The notes below the pieces were generated by a model. The model was given only the letters and a program-made list of their open reading frames with translations, did not search any database and had not been told where the DNA came from. From Streptomyces umbrinus (GTDB taxonomy: Bacteria > Actinomycetota > Actinomycetes > Streptomycetales > Streptomycetaceae): a DNA stretch of 64,000 nt. The position numbers and the translations under genes were made by a program. The stretch is taken from the NCBI RefSeq assembly GCF_030817415.1, contig NZ_JAUSZI010000002.1, positions 11,693,501-11,757,500 on the forward strand, in the 5' to 3' direction. Shown here piece after piece: positions 8,774 through 16,697 of the stretch (the first letter of the stretch is position 1; each line of letters opens with the position of its first letter).

Positions 8774-10216
8774 ATGCTGGCAGCCCTGGGCTTCGCCACG
8801 ATCGCCGTCCTCCTGCTGCTCACCATGACCAAACGCGCCTCGGTACTGGTCGCTCTGATCCTGCTTCCGGTGCTGGCGGCGCTCATCGGCGGATTCGCGG
8901 GCGATCTGGGCGAGTTGATTCTCGGTGGGCTGTCCAAGGTGGCCCCCACCGGCATCATGATCGCCTTCGCGGTCCTGTACTTCAGCCTGATGGTGGACGC
9001 CGGGCTCTTCGACCCTCTGATCCGCGGTCTGTTGCGCGTGGCTCGTGGCGATCCGTTGCGGATCACGGTCGCCACGGCCGTCCTCACCCTGTGCGTGGCG
9101 CTGGACGGAGACGGCGCCTCCACCTTCCTCATCACCGTCTCCGCACTGCTGCCGGTCTACCAGCGGCTCGGCATGAACCCCCTGGTGCTGTCAGGAGTGG
9201 TCTGCCTGGGCGCGGGTGTGATGAACATGGTCCCCTGGGGTGGCCCGACGGTACGCGCCATGGCGGCGCTGAAGCTGGACAGTTCCGACGTCTTCACCCC
9301 AATACTGCCCGCGATGGGCGTCGGCGTCGCCTGGGTGCTGGTGGCCTCCTATCTGCTCGGCCGCCGGGAACGCAACCGTCTTGCCGCGCTGTCCCCGCAG
9401 GCTCCGGCTCCGGCTCCGGACGCGGGCAAGGACGAGCAGGACGACCGTGATTCCGCCGTCGCTGCGACGACGGTCACGGCGACCACCGAACCCGAGCCGA
9501 GTCGGCACGCCACTCCCGCGACGGCCGACGGGAAGCGACAGGCCCTCCGGGCTCCCGGGGACGGCCCCGGCACCGTCCGGGTCCCGCCGCTGCCACGGAC
9601 CTGGCTGAACGTCTTCAACCTCCTGCTCACCGTCACCCTCGTGGTCTGTCTGATCCAGGAAGTGATGCCACTTCCGGTGCTGTTCGTCCTCGGGTTCGCG
9701 ATCGCGGCGCTGGTCAACCACCCCACCTGGGAACAGCAGCAGGCGCTGCTCGACAGGCACGCCAAGAACGTGGTCCTGGTCACCACTATGATCTTCGCGG
9801 CCGGTGTCCTCACCGGGATCCTCAGTGGCACCAGGATGCTCGACGAGATGGCCGAGACGCTCGTCTCCGTCGTCCCCGACTCCTTCGGCTCGCACCTGCC
9901 CGTCGCGGTGGCGGTCAGCGGTATGCCGCTGAGTCTGGTCTTCACCCCGGACGCCTACTACTTCGGCGTACTGCCCGTACTCGCCGAGACCGCGCAGGGC
10001 TTCGGCACGGACCCGGCCGAGGTCGCCCGGGCCGCCATTCTCGGCCAGATGACCACGGGGTTCCCGCTCAGCCCGCTCACCGCCTCCACGTTCATCCTGG
10101 TCGGCATGAGCGGTGTGTCGCTCGGCGAACACCAGCGCTTCATCTTCCGCTGGGCCTTCGCCACCACCCTGGTCATGACGGCCGCCGCCCTGCTGACCGG
10201 TGCGTTCTCACTGTGA
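8774..10216 (+). CDS. CitMHS-family citrate/organic-acid transporter
   Basis: Polytopic membrane protein of about 480 residues with roughly 12 hydrophobic segments. CitMHS-type landmarks include MLAALGFATIAVLLLLTMTK at the start, SALLPVYQRLGMNPL, VMNMVPWGGPTVRAMAALK near the middle, PDAYYFGVLPVLAETA, and TTGFPLSPLTASTFILVG near the end. The family imports metal-citrate complexes or related acids with protons. ATG 8774 begins directly at the first membrane span; an in-frame start at 8657 would add 39 hydrophilic residues. Between the two halves sits an unusually long charged loop, about residues 215-280, rich in Ala, Pro, Asp and Thr. Divergent from the LysR gene and probably induced with the CoA-transferase/lyase pair. 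Confidence 0.88.
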   Translation: MLAALGFATIAVLLLLTMTKRASVLVALILLPVLAALIGGFAGDLGELILGGLSKVAPTGIMIAFAVLYFSLMVDAGLFDPLIRGLLRVARGDPLRITVATAVLTLCVALDGDGASTFLITVSALLPVYQRLGMNPLVLSGVVCLGAGVMNMVPWGGPTVRAMAALKLDSSDVFTPILPAMGVGVAWVLVASYLLGRRERNRLAALSPQAPAPAPDAGKDEQDDRDSAVAATTVTATTEPEPSRHATPATADGKRQALRAPGDGPGTVRVPPLPRTWLNVFNLLLTVTLVVCLIQEVMPLPVLFVLGFAIAALVNHPTWEQQQALLDRHAKNVVLVTTMIFAAGVLTGILSGTRMLDEMAETLVSVVPDSFGSHLPVAVAVSGMPLSLVFTPDAYYFGVLPVLAETAQGFGTDPAEVARAAILGQMTTGFPLSPLTASTFILVGMSGVSLGEHQRFIFRWAFATTLVMTAAALLTGAFSL

Positions 10217-10400
10217 CAGGCGACCCGGGCCCGAGCGCATGCCCCGCCGTCGTGGACTCCCGGCAGCCACCGCACCTGCCGCTCGTCCCTCCGACGTGCC
10301 GCCTGCTTCCGGGAGTCCGGAGCGGGGCGACGACCTCCACACACACCAAGTACCCGATCCGCGCGACCCAGTTCCCCACAGGACCGAGACGAGGACGCAC

Positions 10401-11810
10401 ATGAGACGGATCACCAGACGTACGGCGCTCGCAGTCACCGCGGGCGCGGTCGCGGCTCCGGCCGTGACCACGGCAACCGCCGCGGCCGCCGACACCACCA
10501 CAGGGACATCCGGCACAGGAATATCCGAGGGACGCCAGCCGACCGGGGGGCGCAATCCGGTCCTGCGAACGGACCTCGTCACGCGGGTGACACCGAGGAA
10601 CAACTGGCTGGTGACAGCTGTCGCCCTCCAGTACGGGCATCGCATCGACCTGCGCGGCGGGGTGATCCCGCCCTCGGCCTTCCAGGTGAAGGCCACCGTG
10701 GGCGGGCAGACAGCGGCTCGCACGGTGACCCGGGTCTACTCCAGCACCACCGCCGAAGTGGACGACCGGTCCCGCCCCGGACGGCCGGGAGACCGACTGA
10801 TCATCGAACTCGACCCGAACGACTCCAACGCGCGGGCCGCGGGCACCGATCCCCTTCCGCTGGACCGTGCGTACTCCGTCAGACAGGTGGCGGACGTGCA
10901 CACCCCGGAAGGCGAACCAGTGCTCAGGGCCGGTCCGTTCGCGGTCCGGAACGACAACGTCACCAATCCCGTGGTCGACGCCTTCGCCGCCGGTTCCTTC
11001 ACCGACTCCACGGGCTTCGAACTGGACTTCCGGCTGTACCGGCCCGAGGGATACGTACGGAACCCGCGGACGCGTACGCGGTACCCACTCGTCGTCACCC
11101 TGCACGGCGGTGGTGAGGTCGCGGACAACAACATGACCCAGCTCACCTCCAACCGGATCGCCGTCACGTTCGCCAAACCGGAACGACAGCGCCGCGACCC
11201 CGCCTTCGTGCTCTCGCCGCAGATCCCCCTGCCCCGTCCCATGGACGGACCCGACGGCACGGACTGGACCGACGCCAAGGTCCAGGCCGCTCTGATCGAA
11301 CTCATCGACACCTTCGTGAGCGAGCACTCCCGAAACGTGGACACGGCCCGGCTGTATCTCGTCGGACTGTCCTCGGGCGGCCGCGGTATCTACAGCCTGC
11401 TGGCCAAGCGACCCGACGAGTTCGCGGCCGCCCTGCCCACGGCCGGCTGGGGCGACGCGGCCACCATGGACAGGATCACGCACATCCCGATCTGGGCCGA
11501 CCACTCCGTCGACGACCCGGTCGTGCCGTACCGGGAGGGCCGGTTCGGCAAGCCCGGCACCTGGACACTGATGAACGCGCTGGAGACCGCCGGTGCCCGG
11601 GTCACCCGTGGGGAGTGGGCGAACGACCTGCCGAAGGCGCAGTTCGAGGCCAGGTCCCGGGAGCTCCTACGGCAGGCCAGGGCTACCCGCAGCCACGTAC
11701 TGTTCACCAGCTACACGCCCGGCACGACACCGGTGAACCCACACCTCGCATGGGCCCAGACGTATGAGAACGACGTGGTCATCGACTGGCTCTTCGCACA
11801 GTCCCGGTAG
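10401..11810 (+). CDS. Secreted alpha/beta-hydrolase (PHB-depolymerase-like esterase)
   Basis: A 469-residue exported serine hydrolase. ATG 10401 opens a Tat-like signal (RRITRRTALAVTAG) with a probable cleavage near residue 30. A beta-rich segment follows to about residue 210, then the catalytic domain: YPLVVTLHGGGEVADNN (oxyanion-hole region), LYLVGLSSGGRG with the nucleophile S324 in GxSxG, and IWADHSVDDPVVPYR with the acid residue. A late NPHLAWAQTYEN probably supplies the His. It resembles feruloyl/acetyl-xylan esterases and poly-hydroxyalkanoate depolymerases; the substrate cannot be read from sequence. It lies 39 nt upstream of a second secreted esterase with no terminator between them, so the two are probably one transcript. 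Confidence 0.8.
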   Translation: MRRITRRTALAVTAGAVAAPAVTTATAAAADTTTGTSGTGISEGRQPTGGRNPVLRTDLVTRVTPRNNWLVTAVALQYGHRIDLRGGVIPPSAFQVKATVGGQTAARTVTRVYSSTTAEVDDRSRPGRPGDRLIIELDPNDSNARAAGTDPLPLDRAYSVRQVADVHTPEGEPVLRAGPFAVRNDNVTNPVVDAFAAGSFTDSTGFELDFRLYRPEGYVRNPRTRTRYPLVVTLHGGGEVADNNMTQLTSNRIAVTFAKPERQRRDPAFVLSPQIPLPRPMDGPDGTDWTDAKVQAALIELIDTFVSEHSRNVDTARLYLVGLSSGGRGIYSLLAKRPDEFAAALPTAGWGDAATMDRITHIPIWADHSVDDPVVPYREGRFGKPGTWTLMNALETAGARVTRGEWANDLPKAQFEARSRELLRQARATRSHVLFTSYTPGTTPVNPHLAWAQTYENDVVIDWLFAQSR

Positions 11811-11849
11811 CCGCAGCACGCGGCGCCCCTTCCTTCCGGAGGTAAAGCA

Positions 11850-13181
11850 ATGCGTCCATCCAGTGGTTCCACCCAATCGGCCGTGCCGTTACGGACAAGA
11901 TCCCGTGCCATGACGGCACTGATCGCCCTGGCGACCACCATCGGCCTGGCGCTGGCCCTGCTGACGGCCGCCGCCCCGCCGGCGGCCGCCGCGGACCTGC
12001 TGTCCCAGGGCAAACCCGCGACCGCCTCGTCCACCGAGAACACGTCAACTCCCGCGTCGGCGGCCGTGGACGGCAACGCCGGGACGCGCTGGGCAAGCGC
12101 GTTCAGTGACCCGCAGTGGCTGAGCGTCGATCTGGGCGCCACTGCCACTGTCAGCCAAGTAGTGCTGCGCTGGGAGGCCGCGTATGCCCGCGCGTTCCAG
12201 ATCCAGACCTCCACCAACGGCACCGCCTGGACCACCGTCCACTCGACCACGACCGGCACTGGCGGTGTGCAGACCCTCGACGTGAACGGCAACGGCCGGT
12301 ACGTCCGCATGCTGGGCACCCAGCGCGGCACCGCCTACGGTTACTCGCTGTTCGAGTTTCAGGTGTACGGCTCCGGTGGCGGCACTCCTCCGGGCAACGG
12401 CATCCCGGATCCGACGGCCACTTCCCTGGAGGCCGCCAACGGGCCGCTGACCACCGCCACTTACACCGTTCCCGGCCCGAGCGGGTACGGCTCAGGCACG
12501 GTCACGTACCCCACGAACAGTGGCTCGTACCCGGGTGTCGTACTGATGCCCGGCTATCAGGGCACACAGCAGAACCTGCAGTGGCTCGCACCCCGCCTCG
12601 CGTCCTGGGGCTTCGTCGTCGTCAACGTCGGAACCAACACGCTCACCGACGATCCCGAATCGCGCGGCCGGCAGATCTCAGCCGCCGGCACCCAGCTGAT
12701 CGCGCTCGGCAACGCGGCCGGCAACCCGCTGTCCGGGAAGGTCAACGGCACGCTCGGCGCGGTCGGTCACTCGATGGGCGGCGGTGGAGTCATGGCGGCC
12801 CTCCGGGACGACTCGCGCTTCCGGGCGGGCGTACCCACGGCGCCGTACCACCCGAACGCGAACTTCTCCGCGGTCACCGAGCCCACGTTCTTCCTGACCT
12901 GTCAGAGCGACTCCGTCGCCCACGGCAACACCTACGCGGTGCCCTGGTACAACTCCATGTCCCAGGCAGAGAAGCTCTACATCGAGGTTCCGGGCGACCA
13001 CCTGTGCCCGATGACGGGCTCCGGCAACAAGGCCAAGCAGGGCAAGTGGATCGTGTCGTTCCTCAGTCTCTGGCTGCGTGCCGACACCCGCTTCGGCCCG
13101 TTCCTGTGCGGTCCCGTACGTGACCCCGACAAGAACAACACAGCTCTGGTCACGCGCTGGATGGACACCTGTTCGTTCTGA
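11850..13181 (+). CDS. Secreted polyesterase of the cutinase/PET-hydrolase fold with discoidin domain
   Basis: Signal peptide to about residue 48. Residues about 50-173 form an F5/8-type C (discoidin, CBM32-like) domain (GKPATASSTENTSTPASAAVDGNAGTRW, split here only by its strands; LFEFQVYG at its end). A short linker leads to an alpha/beta hydrolase close to actinobacterial cutinases: PGYQGTQ with oxyanion-hole Y236, GFVVVNVGTNT, DDPESRGRQ, GHSMGGGG with S308 and M309, QSD with D354, GDH with H384. The C-terminus has the two cysteines, C420 and C441, that form the conserved disulfide. The TPWH segment of these enzymes is APYH here. An excellent GGAGG site precedes ATG 11850. It is predicted to hydrolyse cutin-like or synthetic aliphatic/aromatic polyesters; activity on PET is not shown. 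Confidence 0.85.
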   Translation: MRPSSGSTQSAVPLRTRSRAMTALIALATTIGLALALLTAAAPPAAAADLLSQGKPATASSTENTSTPASAAVDGNAGTRWASAFSDPQWLSVDLGATATVSQVVLRWEAAYARAFQIQTSTNGTAWTTVHSTTTGTGGVQTLDVNGNGRYVRMLGTQRGTAYGYSLFEFQVYGSGGGTPPGNGIPDPTATSLEAANGPLTTATYTVPGPSGYGSGTVTYPTNSGSYPGVVLMPGYQGTQQNLQWLAPRLASWGFVVVNVGTNTLTDDPESRGRQISAAGTQLIALGNAAGNPLSGKVNGTLGAVGHSMGGGGVMAALRDDSRFRAGVPTAPYHPNANFSAVTEPTFFLTCQSDSVAHGNTYAVPWYNSMSQAEKLYIEVPGDHLCPMTGSGNKAKQGKWIVSFLSLWLRADTRFGPFLCGPVRDPDKNNTALVTRWMDTCSF

Positions 13182-13202
13182 CCGGAGCATCGCGCGGGTC
13201 CC

Positions 13203-13235
13203 GGTCCCGCCCACCGCATGACGGTCGGCGGGACC
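13203..13235. terminator. Hairpin between convergent esterase and expansin genes
   Basis: GGTCCCGCC and GGCGGGACC form a 9-bp perfect stem around a 15-nt loop, just after the esterase stop and before the end of the convergent expansin gene. It lacks a strong T-run, as is common in Streptomyces, and could stop both transcripts. Confidence 0.5.
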
Positions 13236-13264
13236 GTTCCTCAACGCACGCGTGCGTCGCGTGA

Positions 13265-14218
13265 TCAGTGCCGGGCGAACTGAACCCCGGTCGGTTGCGC
13301 GACGTTCGGCCGCAACGCGATCCCGGTGAGAGTCAGTTGTTCTCCGTAGATGTCCGTGACTCTGATCGAGCCTCCGCACCCGCCGCCGTCGGCGGAGATG
13401 AAGTAGTTGTATTCGGTGCGGGGCAACTGCCGCCAGCCGCCGCCGGCCCGGACCTCCAGGCGCGCGACCGGATTGCGGTGGCCGATCGCCTGGATGCCGC
13501 ACCAATGAGGGCTGGACCCGGTCTTGTATCTGATGGAGATCGTCTCGGTCGTGCTGGGACTCAGCAGCTGCCAGGTGATCGGTATCCGGCCGACCTTGAG
13601 GTCGGCGAGCTTGGCGAAGGCCTGTTGGCTGAGGTCGAGTTGCCCGGGTGCGCAGGGCAATGGGCATTCGTTGGTGATCCGTACGGTGATCGACTTGCCG
13701 TTGGCCGCGCGGACGAGCACGTACGCGCCGCACGCCCTGGACGTCTCGTAGTCGGTGGTGTTCATCGCCGCGATCATGAGGTCGGTGCTCGGGCCGAACA
13801 GGCAGGCGCCGTTTCCGTCGGCGGCCTCATAGGCGGTGGCGACCCCCGTGTGGGTGCTGTTGGGCCGAATCCGTCCTGCGGACACCGACGTGGTGGACGC
13901 TCTTCGCGGGGGCTGCGAAGTGGCTGTGGCCGAAGGGCGCGCCGCACCGGTCTTCGCACTGGCCGACGGCTTCGGCTTCGGCTTGCCGGTCGCGGAAGGG
14001 GTCGCCGACGCGCTCGGGGTGCCAGTCGTGGTCGTGGTTCTCACCTGGTTGGTGGCGACGGGAGTGGCCGCGGCATGCCCTGCCTCCGCCTTGCGGTCGG
14101 GGAGCGACCCCAGGACCACGTAGGCGAGAACACCCACGATGGTCACCGCCAAGGTGGCGCTCAGCACAAGTCTGCGTCTCTGCCTGCGCTGACGCGCGGC
14201 CTGCCTCGCTGTCTTCAT
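13265..14218 (-). CDS. Bacterial expansin (EXLX1-like) with long linker
   Basis: A 317-residue secreted or membrane-anchored expansin. After a basic start (MKTARQAARQRRQRRR) comes one hydrophobic span, then about 85 residues of Ser/Thr/Pro/Ala/Lys linker. Domain 1 is a double-psi beta-barrel: GVATAYEAADGNGACLFGP, MIAAMNTTDYETSRACGAYV, ITVRITNECPLPCAPGQLDL and AFAKL. Domain 2 is the cellulose-binding CBM63-like sandwich (ISIRYKTGSSPHWCGIQ, YNYFISADGGGCGG, DIYGEQLTL). Expansins loosen plant-type cell walls without hydrolysis. ATG 14218 has GGACAGG upstream; an in-frame start at 14356 is unlikely. Its place beside two secreted esterases suggests a plant-surface or litter lifestyle. Confidence 0.88.
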   Translation of the reverse strand: MKTARQAARQRRQRRRLVLSATLAVTIVGVLAYVVLGSLPDRKAEAGHAAATPVATNQVRTTTTTGTPSASATPSATGKPKPKPSASAKTGAARPSATATSQPPRRASTTSVSAGRIRPNSTHTGVATAYEAADGNGACLFGPSTDLMIAAMNTTDYETSRACGAYVLVRAANGKSITVRITNECPLPCAPGQLDLSQQAFAKLADLKVGRIPITWQLLSPSTTETISIRYKTGSSPHWCGIQAIGHRNPVARLEVRAGGGWRQLPRTEYNYFISADGGGCGGSIRVTDIYGEQLTLTGIALRPNVAQPTGVQFARH

Positions 14219-14482
14219 ACCTGTCCGTTCGGAAGATCGAGCCGATGGTGCACTGATCAGTGACCGCACAGAGCGAAAAGGTTGCCGTCGATTTCTCACC
14301 GGGGCGCACCGGGGGGCCACGGTGGGCGTATTCGGACGGTTTGTCAGGTCGTGCACGGCCCATTTGCCGCAGAAGTCCGCGCAGACCGGGGCCGGGACGG
14401 AACTCGCCCAGACAGCGATCGCCGCCCGGACGGTGCGCGTCGCGTAAGCCCGCGACGACTGACAAGCACCGAATCGGCTGCT

Positions 14483-14698
14483 TCAGGCCCAACAGCCAAG
14501 TGACCACCAGCGGTCCGCGTCCCGGGCGAGGGACCCGTGTGAGACCGGCTCGGCCACCAGCCGTGACGCGGTCGCCGGGTGCAACGAAGTCCGCCGGGTG
14601 ATCTCGGAGACGGTGAGAGCCGGATCGATCGTTGGGCGTGGGGCCTCGGAGATCCGCACCGCCCGCGACAGGACGGACTCACCGGTGGGTGTCCTCAC
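14483..14698 (-). pseudogene. IclR-family regulator, truncated N-terminal helix-turn-helix
   Basis: Reads ESVLSRAVRISEAPRP, then LTVSEITRRTSLHPATASRL and LARDADRWW, the winged helix of an IclR regulator, and stops after 71 codons without the ligand-binding GAF-like domain. Its first codon overlaps the stop of the TetR-like fragment by an ATGA-type 4-nt overlap. Several residues usually conserved are changed, which suggests drift after truncation. Confidence 0.6.
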
Positions 14699-14940
14699 AG
14701 ACCGTACGCCGCGAGTGCCTCGTCCAGCACCGCCAGCTGGCGCTCCGGCGGCCAGGCGTCGTGGTGCTCCACCGCCGTCAGGACCAGACCGTTGGCGAGC
14801 ACCCGGAGCAGGTCGACGGTCAGCTCCACCCGCTCGGCGGGTACCAGGGGTTCGACGTGGCGGCGCAGCAGTTCGCGTATCCGCGCGTCCCGGCCGGACG
14901 GCGGTGACCGGAACGTGCTCAACGGCCGGGTGGCATTCCT
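14695..14940 (-). pseudogene. TetR-family regulator, C-terminal fragment
   Basis: Only the last ~75 residues look coding: DARIRELLRRHVEPLVPAER, then ELTVDLLRVLANGLVLTAVE and LAVLDEALAAYGL, a typical TetR ligand-domain end. The frame upstream turns into basic low-complexity sequence with no DNA-binding helix-turn-helix, so the 5' part is missing or scrambled. Confidence 0.55.
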
Positions 14941-15211
14941 GGGGCGACCGGGGGTCTTCGGGCGGGCACGCCGGTGGCGTTGGGGGCGCGTTCGGCTGGG
15001 GCTGGTTGATCGAGCTGATCCGGGACTACGGGTCGAGGCGCATATGGCCCGTCCCTTGCAGTGCAAGGCGATCGCCTCGGCCCGGCTGATGAACGACAAG
15101 GTCGACGCGGCGACCCCGGCCGCCCCTGCGCGACGGGAAACTCATCGCCGCCGACGCGCCCGCTCCCACAGCCTGGCACACCACAGAACACCGAGAATGC
15201 ACGGAGGCGCC

Positions 15212-15633
15212 ATGGCCACCGCCACCGCATCCCTCGATATCCCGCAGAGCCCCGCCCGCGTCTGGCAGCTCATCAGCGGTTTCGGATCCCTCCCCGACTG
15301 GCTCCCCTGCATCCCGGAGAGCGAATTGAGTGAAGGCGGCCGTGTACGCCGCCCGACCAACCAGGACGGCAGTGCCATCGTCGAACGCCTCCAGGCTTTC
15401 GGCCACGAGGCGCGCAGCTACTCCTACGTCATCGAACAGGCGCTGTTCCCGGTGACGGGCTACCTGTCCACTCTGCGCGTTCACGCCGTCCCCGGCCGCC
15501 CGGACGTGTCGCGCGTCGCATGGTCCGGCACGTTCACCCCCCGTCGCTGTGAGTGACACCGACGCCGAGGAGCTGCTCCACGGGAACTCATGTCGACGGC
15601 CTCGCCGTGCTCCTGAAGACCGTGAGTGCCTGA
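15212..15633 (+). pseudogene. SRPBCC (polyketide cyclase-like) protein, C-terminus frameshifted
   Basis: ATG 15212, with GGAGG just upstream, opens a clean START/Bet v1-like fold: TASLDIPQSPARVWQLISGF, LPDWLPCIPESELSEGG, AFGHEARSYSYVIEQALFPV and VSRVAWSGTFTP. The frame then stops at 15556. Removing one C from the C6 run at 15537-15542 gives VAVSDTDAEELLHG, and a second adjustment near 15586 gives VDGLAVLLKTVSA and a stop at 15631-15633, the usual family ending. The protein would be about 140 residues. The first shift is in a homopolymer and could be a read error; the second is harder to explain that way. Members of this family bind small hydrophobic ligands; no specific role is evident. Confidence 0.65.
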
Positions 15634-15641
15634 AGTGACGG

Positions 15642-16211
15642 TCACTCGGCATCCGTTGGCAACGGGACGTCGAAAGCGTTGAGTATCACGGAGATGCTGG
15701 AGTACTGCGCGATGAGGAAGACGAGTTCCGCCGTACCCTGCTCGCCGAAGGACTCGACCGCACAGCGGTAGAGCGCTCCCGGAAGCGGCGCGCCCGCGTA
15801 GAGGCATGCCGCCACATCGTGAGCGACCAGCTCCTCCGACGTCAGTGCCGAGGGCCGCTGTCCGGCGACCAGACCTGCGACGACGCTCTTGGACAGGCCG
15901 ACCGCCAACGCGACCCTGCTGTGAGAATAGAGTTCGTAGGCCGCGCCGTACCGTGATCCGATGGTGAGGATTGCTACTTCCCGCACGCGCGTCGTGAGCA
16001 CGCTGCCGCTCGTGACGGTCGTGAACCACTCCAGCAGGGGCCGGGCAAGGCCGGGAAAGCGCAGCATCACGGGGAACGGACCGATCAGCGCGCCGTTCTC
16101 GTCCGTCGAGGTGAAGGGCGTCCGCAGCCCATCCATCATCCGCCGAACATGCTCGTCGAGCACGCGCTGCTCGTCCGACAGGGCACTTGGCTCGATGGCG
16201 GGCATCCTCAT
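15642..16211 (-). CDS. Carboxymuconolactone decarboxylase-family protein
   Basis: A 189-residue helical protein of the CMD/AhpD-like superfamily: GPFPVMLRFPGLARPLLEWF, REVAILTIGSRYGAAYELYSHSRVAL, GLSKSVVAGLVAG, AHDVAACLY and LVFLIAQYSSISVILNAFDV. The redox CxxC of AhpD is absent, replaced by ELYSHS as in the non-peroxidase members, so thiol-dependent peroxidase activity is unlikely. ATG 16211 has a strong GGAGGAAACC site. It is convergent with the SRPBCC gene, with 8 bp between them. The substrate is unknown. Confidence 0.82.
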   Translation of the reverse strand: MRMPAIEPSALSDEQRVLDEHVRRMMDGLRTPFTSTDENGALIGPFPVMLRFPGLARPLLEWFTTVTSGSVLTTRVREVAILTIGSRYGAAYELYSHSRVALAVGLSKSVVAGLVAGQRPSALTSEELVAHDVAACLYAGAPLPGALYRCAVESFGEQGTAELVFLIAQYSSISVILNAFDVPLPTDAE

Positions 16212-16697
16212 GGTTTCCTCCTGCGTGTGACGGGGCTGCTGCGACGGTCAGCCGGGAGCTTGAGGACGCTGAGAGGCGGGCGGACGTCGGACAGTTGGCT
16301 GCGGTCGGGGTTCCCGAGTGAGTGGCCGCCTCGCGGTCCCTCGAAGCTCGGGCGGTATCGAGGCGGGCCTGCCGAGCACCATCCATCGACGTGATTTCCC
16401 AAAGTACACCGGCTAGTGTGATTTTAGGAATGGTGAGTGCGTCGCGCCTCACGGCGTGCACGCGCACTCACCGTCCTGCGGCGCGCTGTGCGCCGAACTC
16501 GGCCGGAACCGCCGCTGCCGGTGGGACTTGATGTGCCTGCGCCGAGGTGGGCGGCAGCGTAGTTCTCACGGCGGAGGGCCGAGGTGAGCCGTACTTGAAA
16601 CTCAGTAGGCGGATTGTCGCAGCACCGATGACGACTCGGCATGGTGCTTGTCGAGAGGCTGATGGGGTTCCCGACACGAGATACGGAGACTCCTTCG
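16212..16697. other. 486-bp intergenic region before the MMPL gene
   Basis: I see no convincing gene. A slightly AT-richer patch (CTAGTGTGATTTTAGG, about 16411-16426) may contain a promoter for one or both flanking genes, which point away from each other. Open frames here lack Shine-Dalgarno sites and family motifs. Confidence 0.4.

Noticed and set aside
15061..15211. Possible gene end just before the SRPBCC gene
   Set aside because: A phrase such as LRDGKLIAADAPAPTAW looks weakly coding, but there is no start, no length and no family match.
16424..16640. Minus-strand frames before the MMPL gene
   Set aside because: Short, rich in Arg/Pro/Ala and without start sites; they look like chance open frames in GC-rich DNA.
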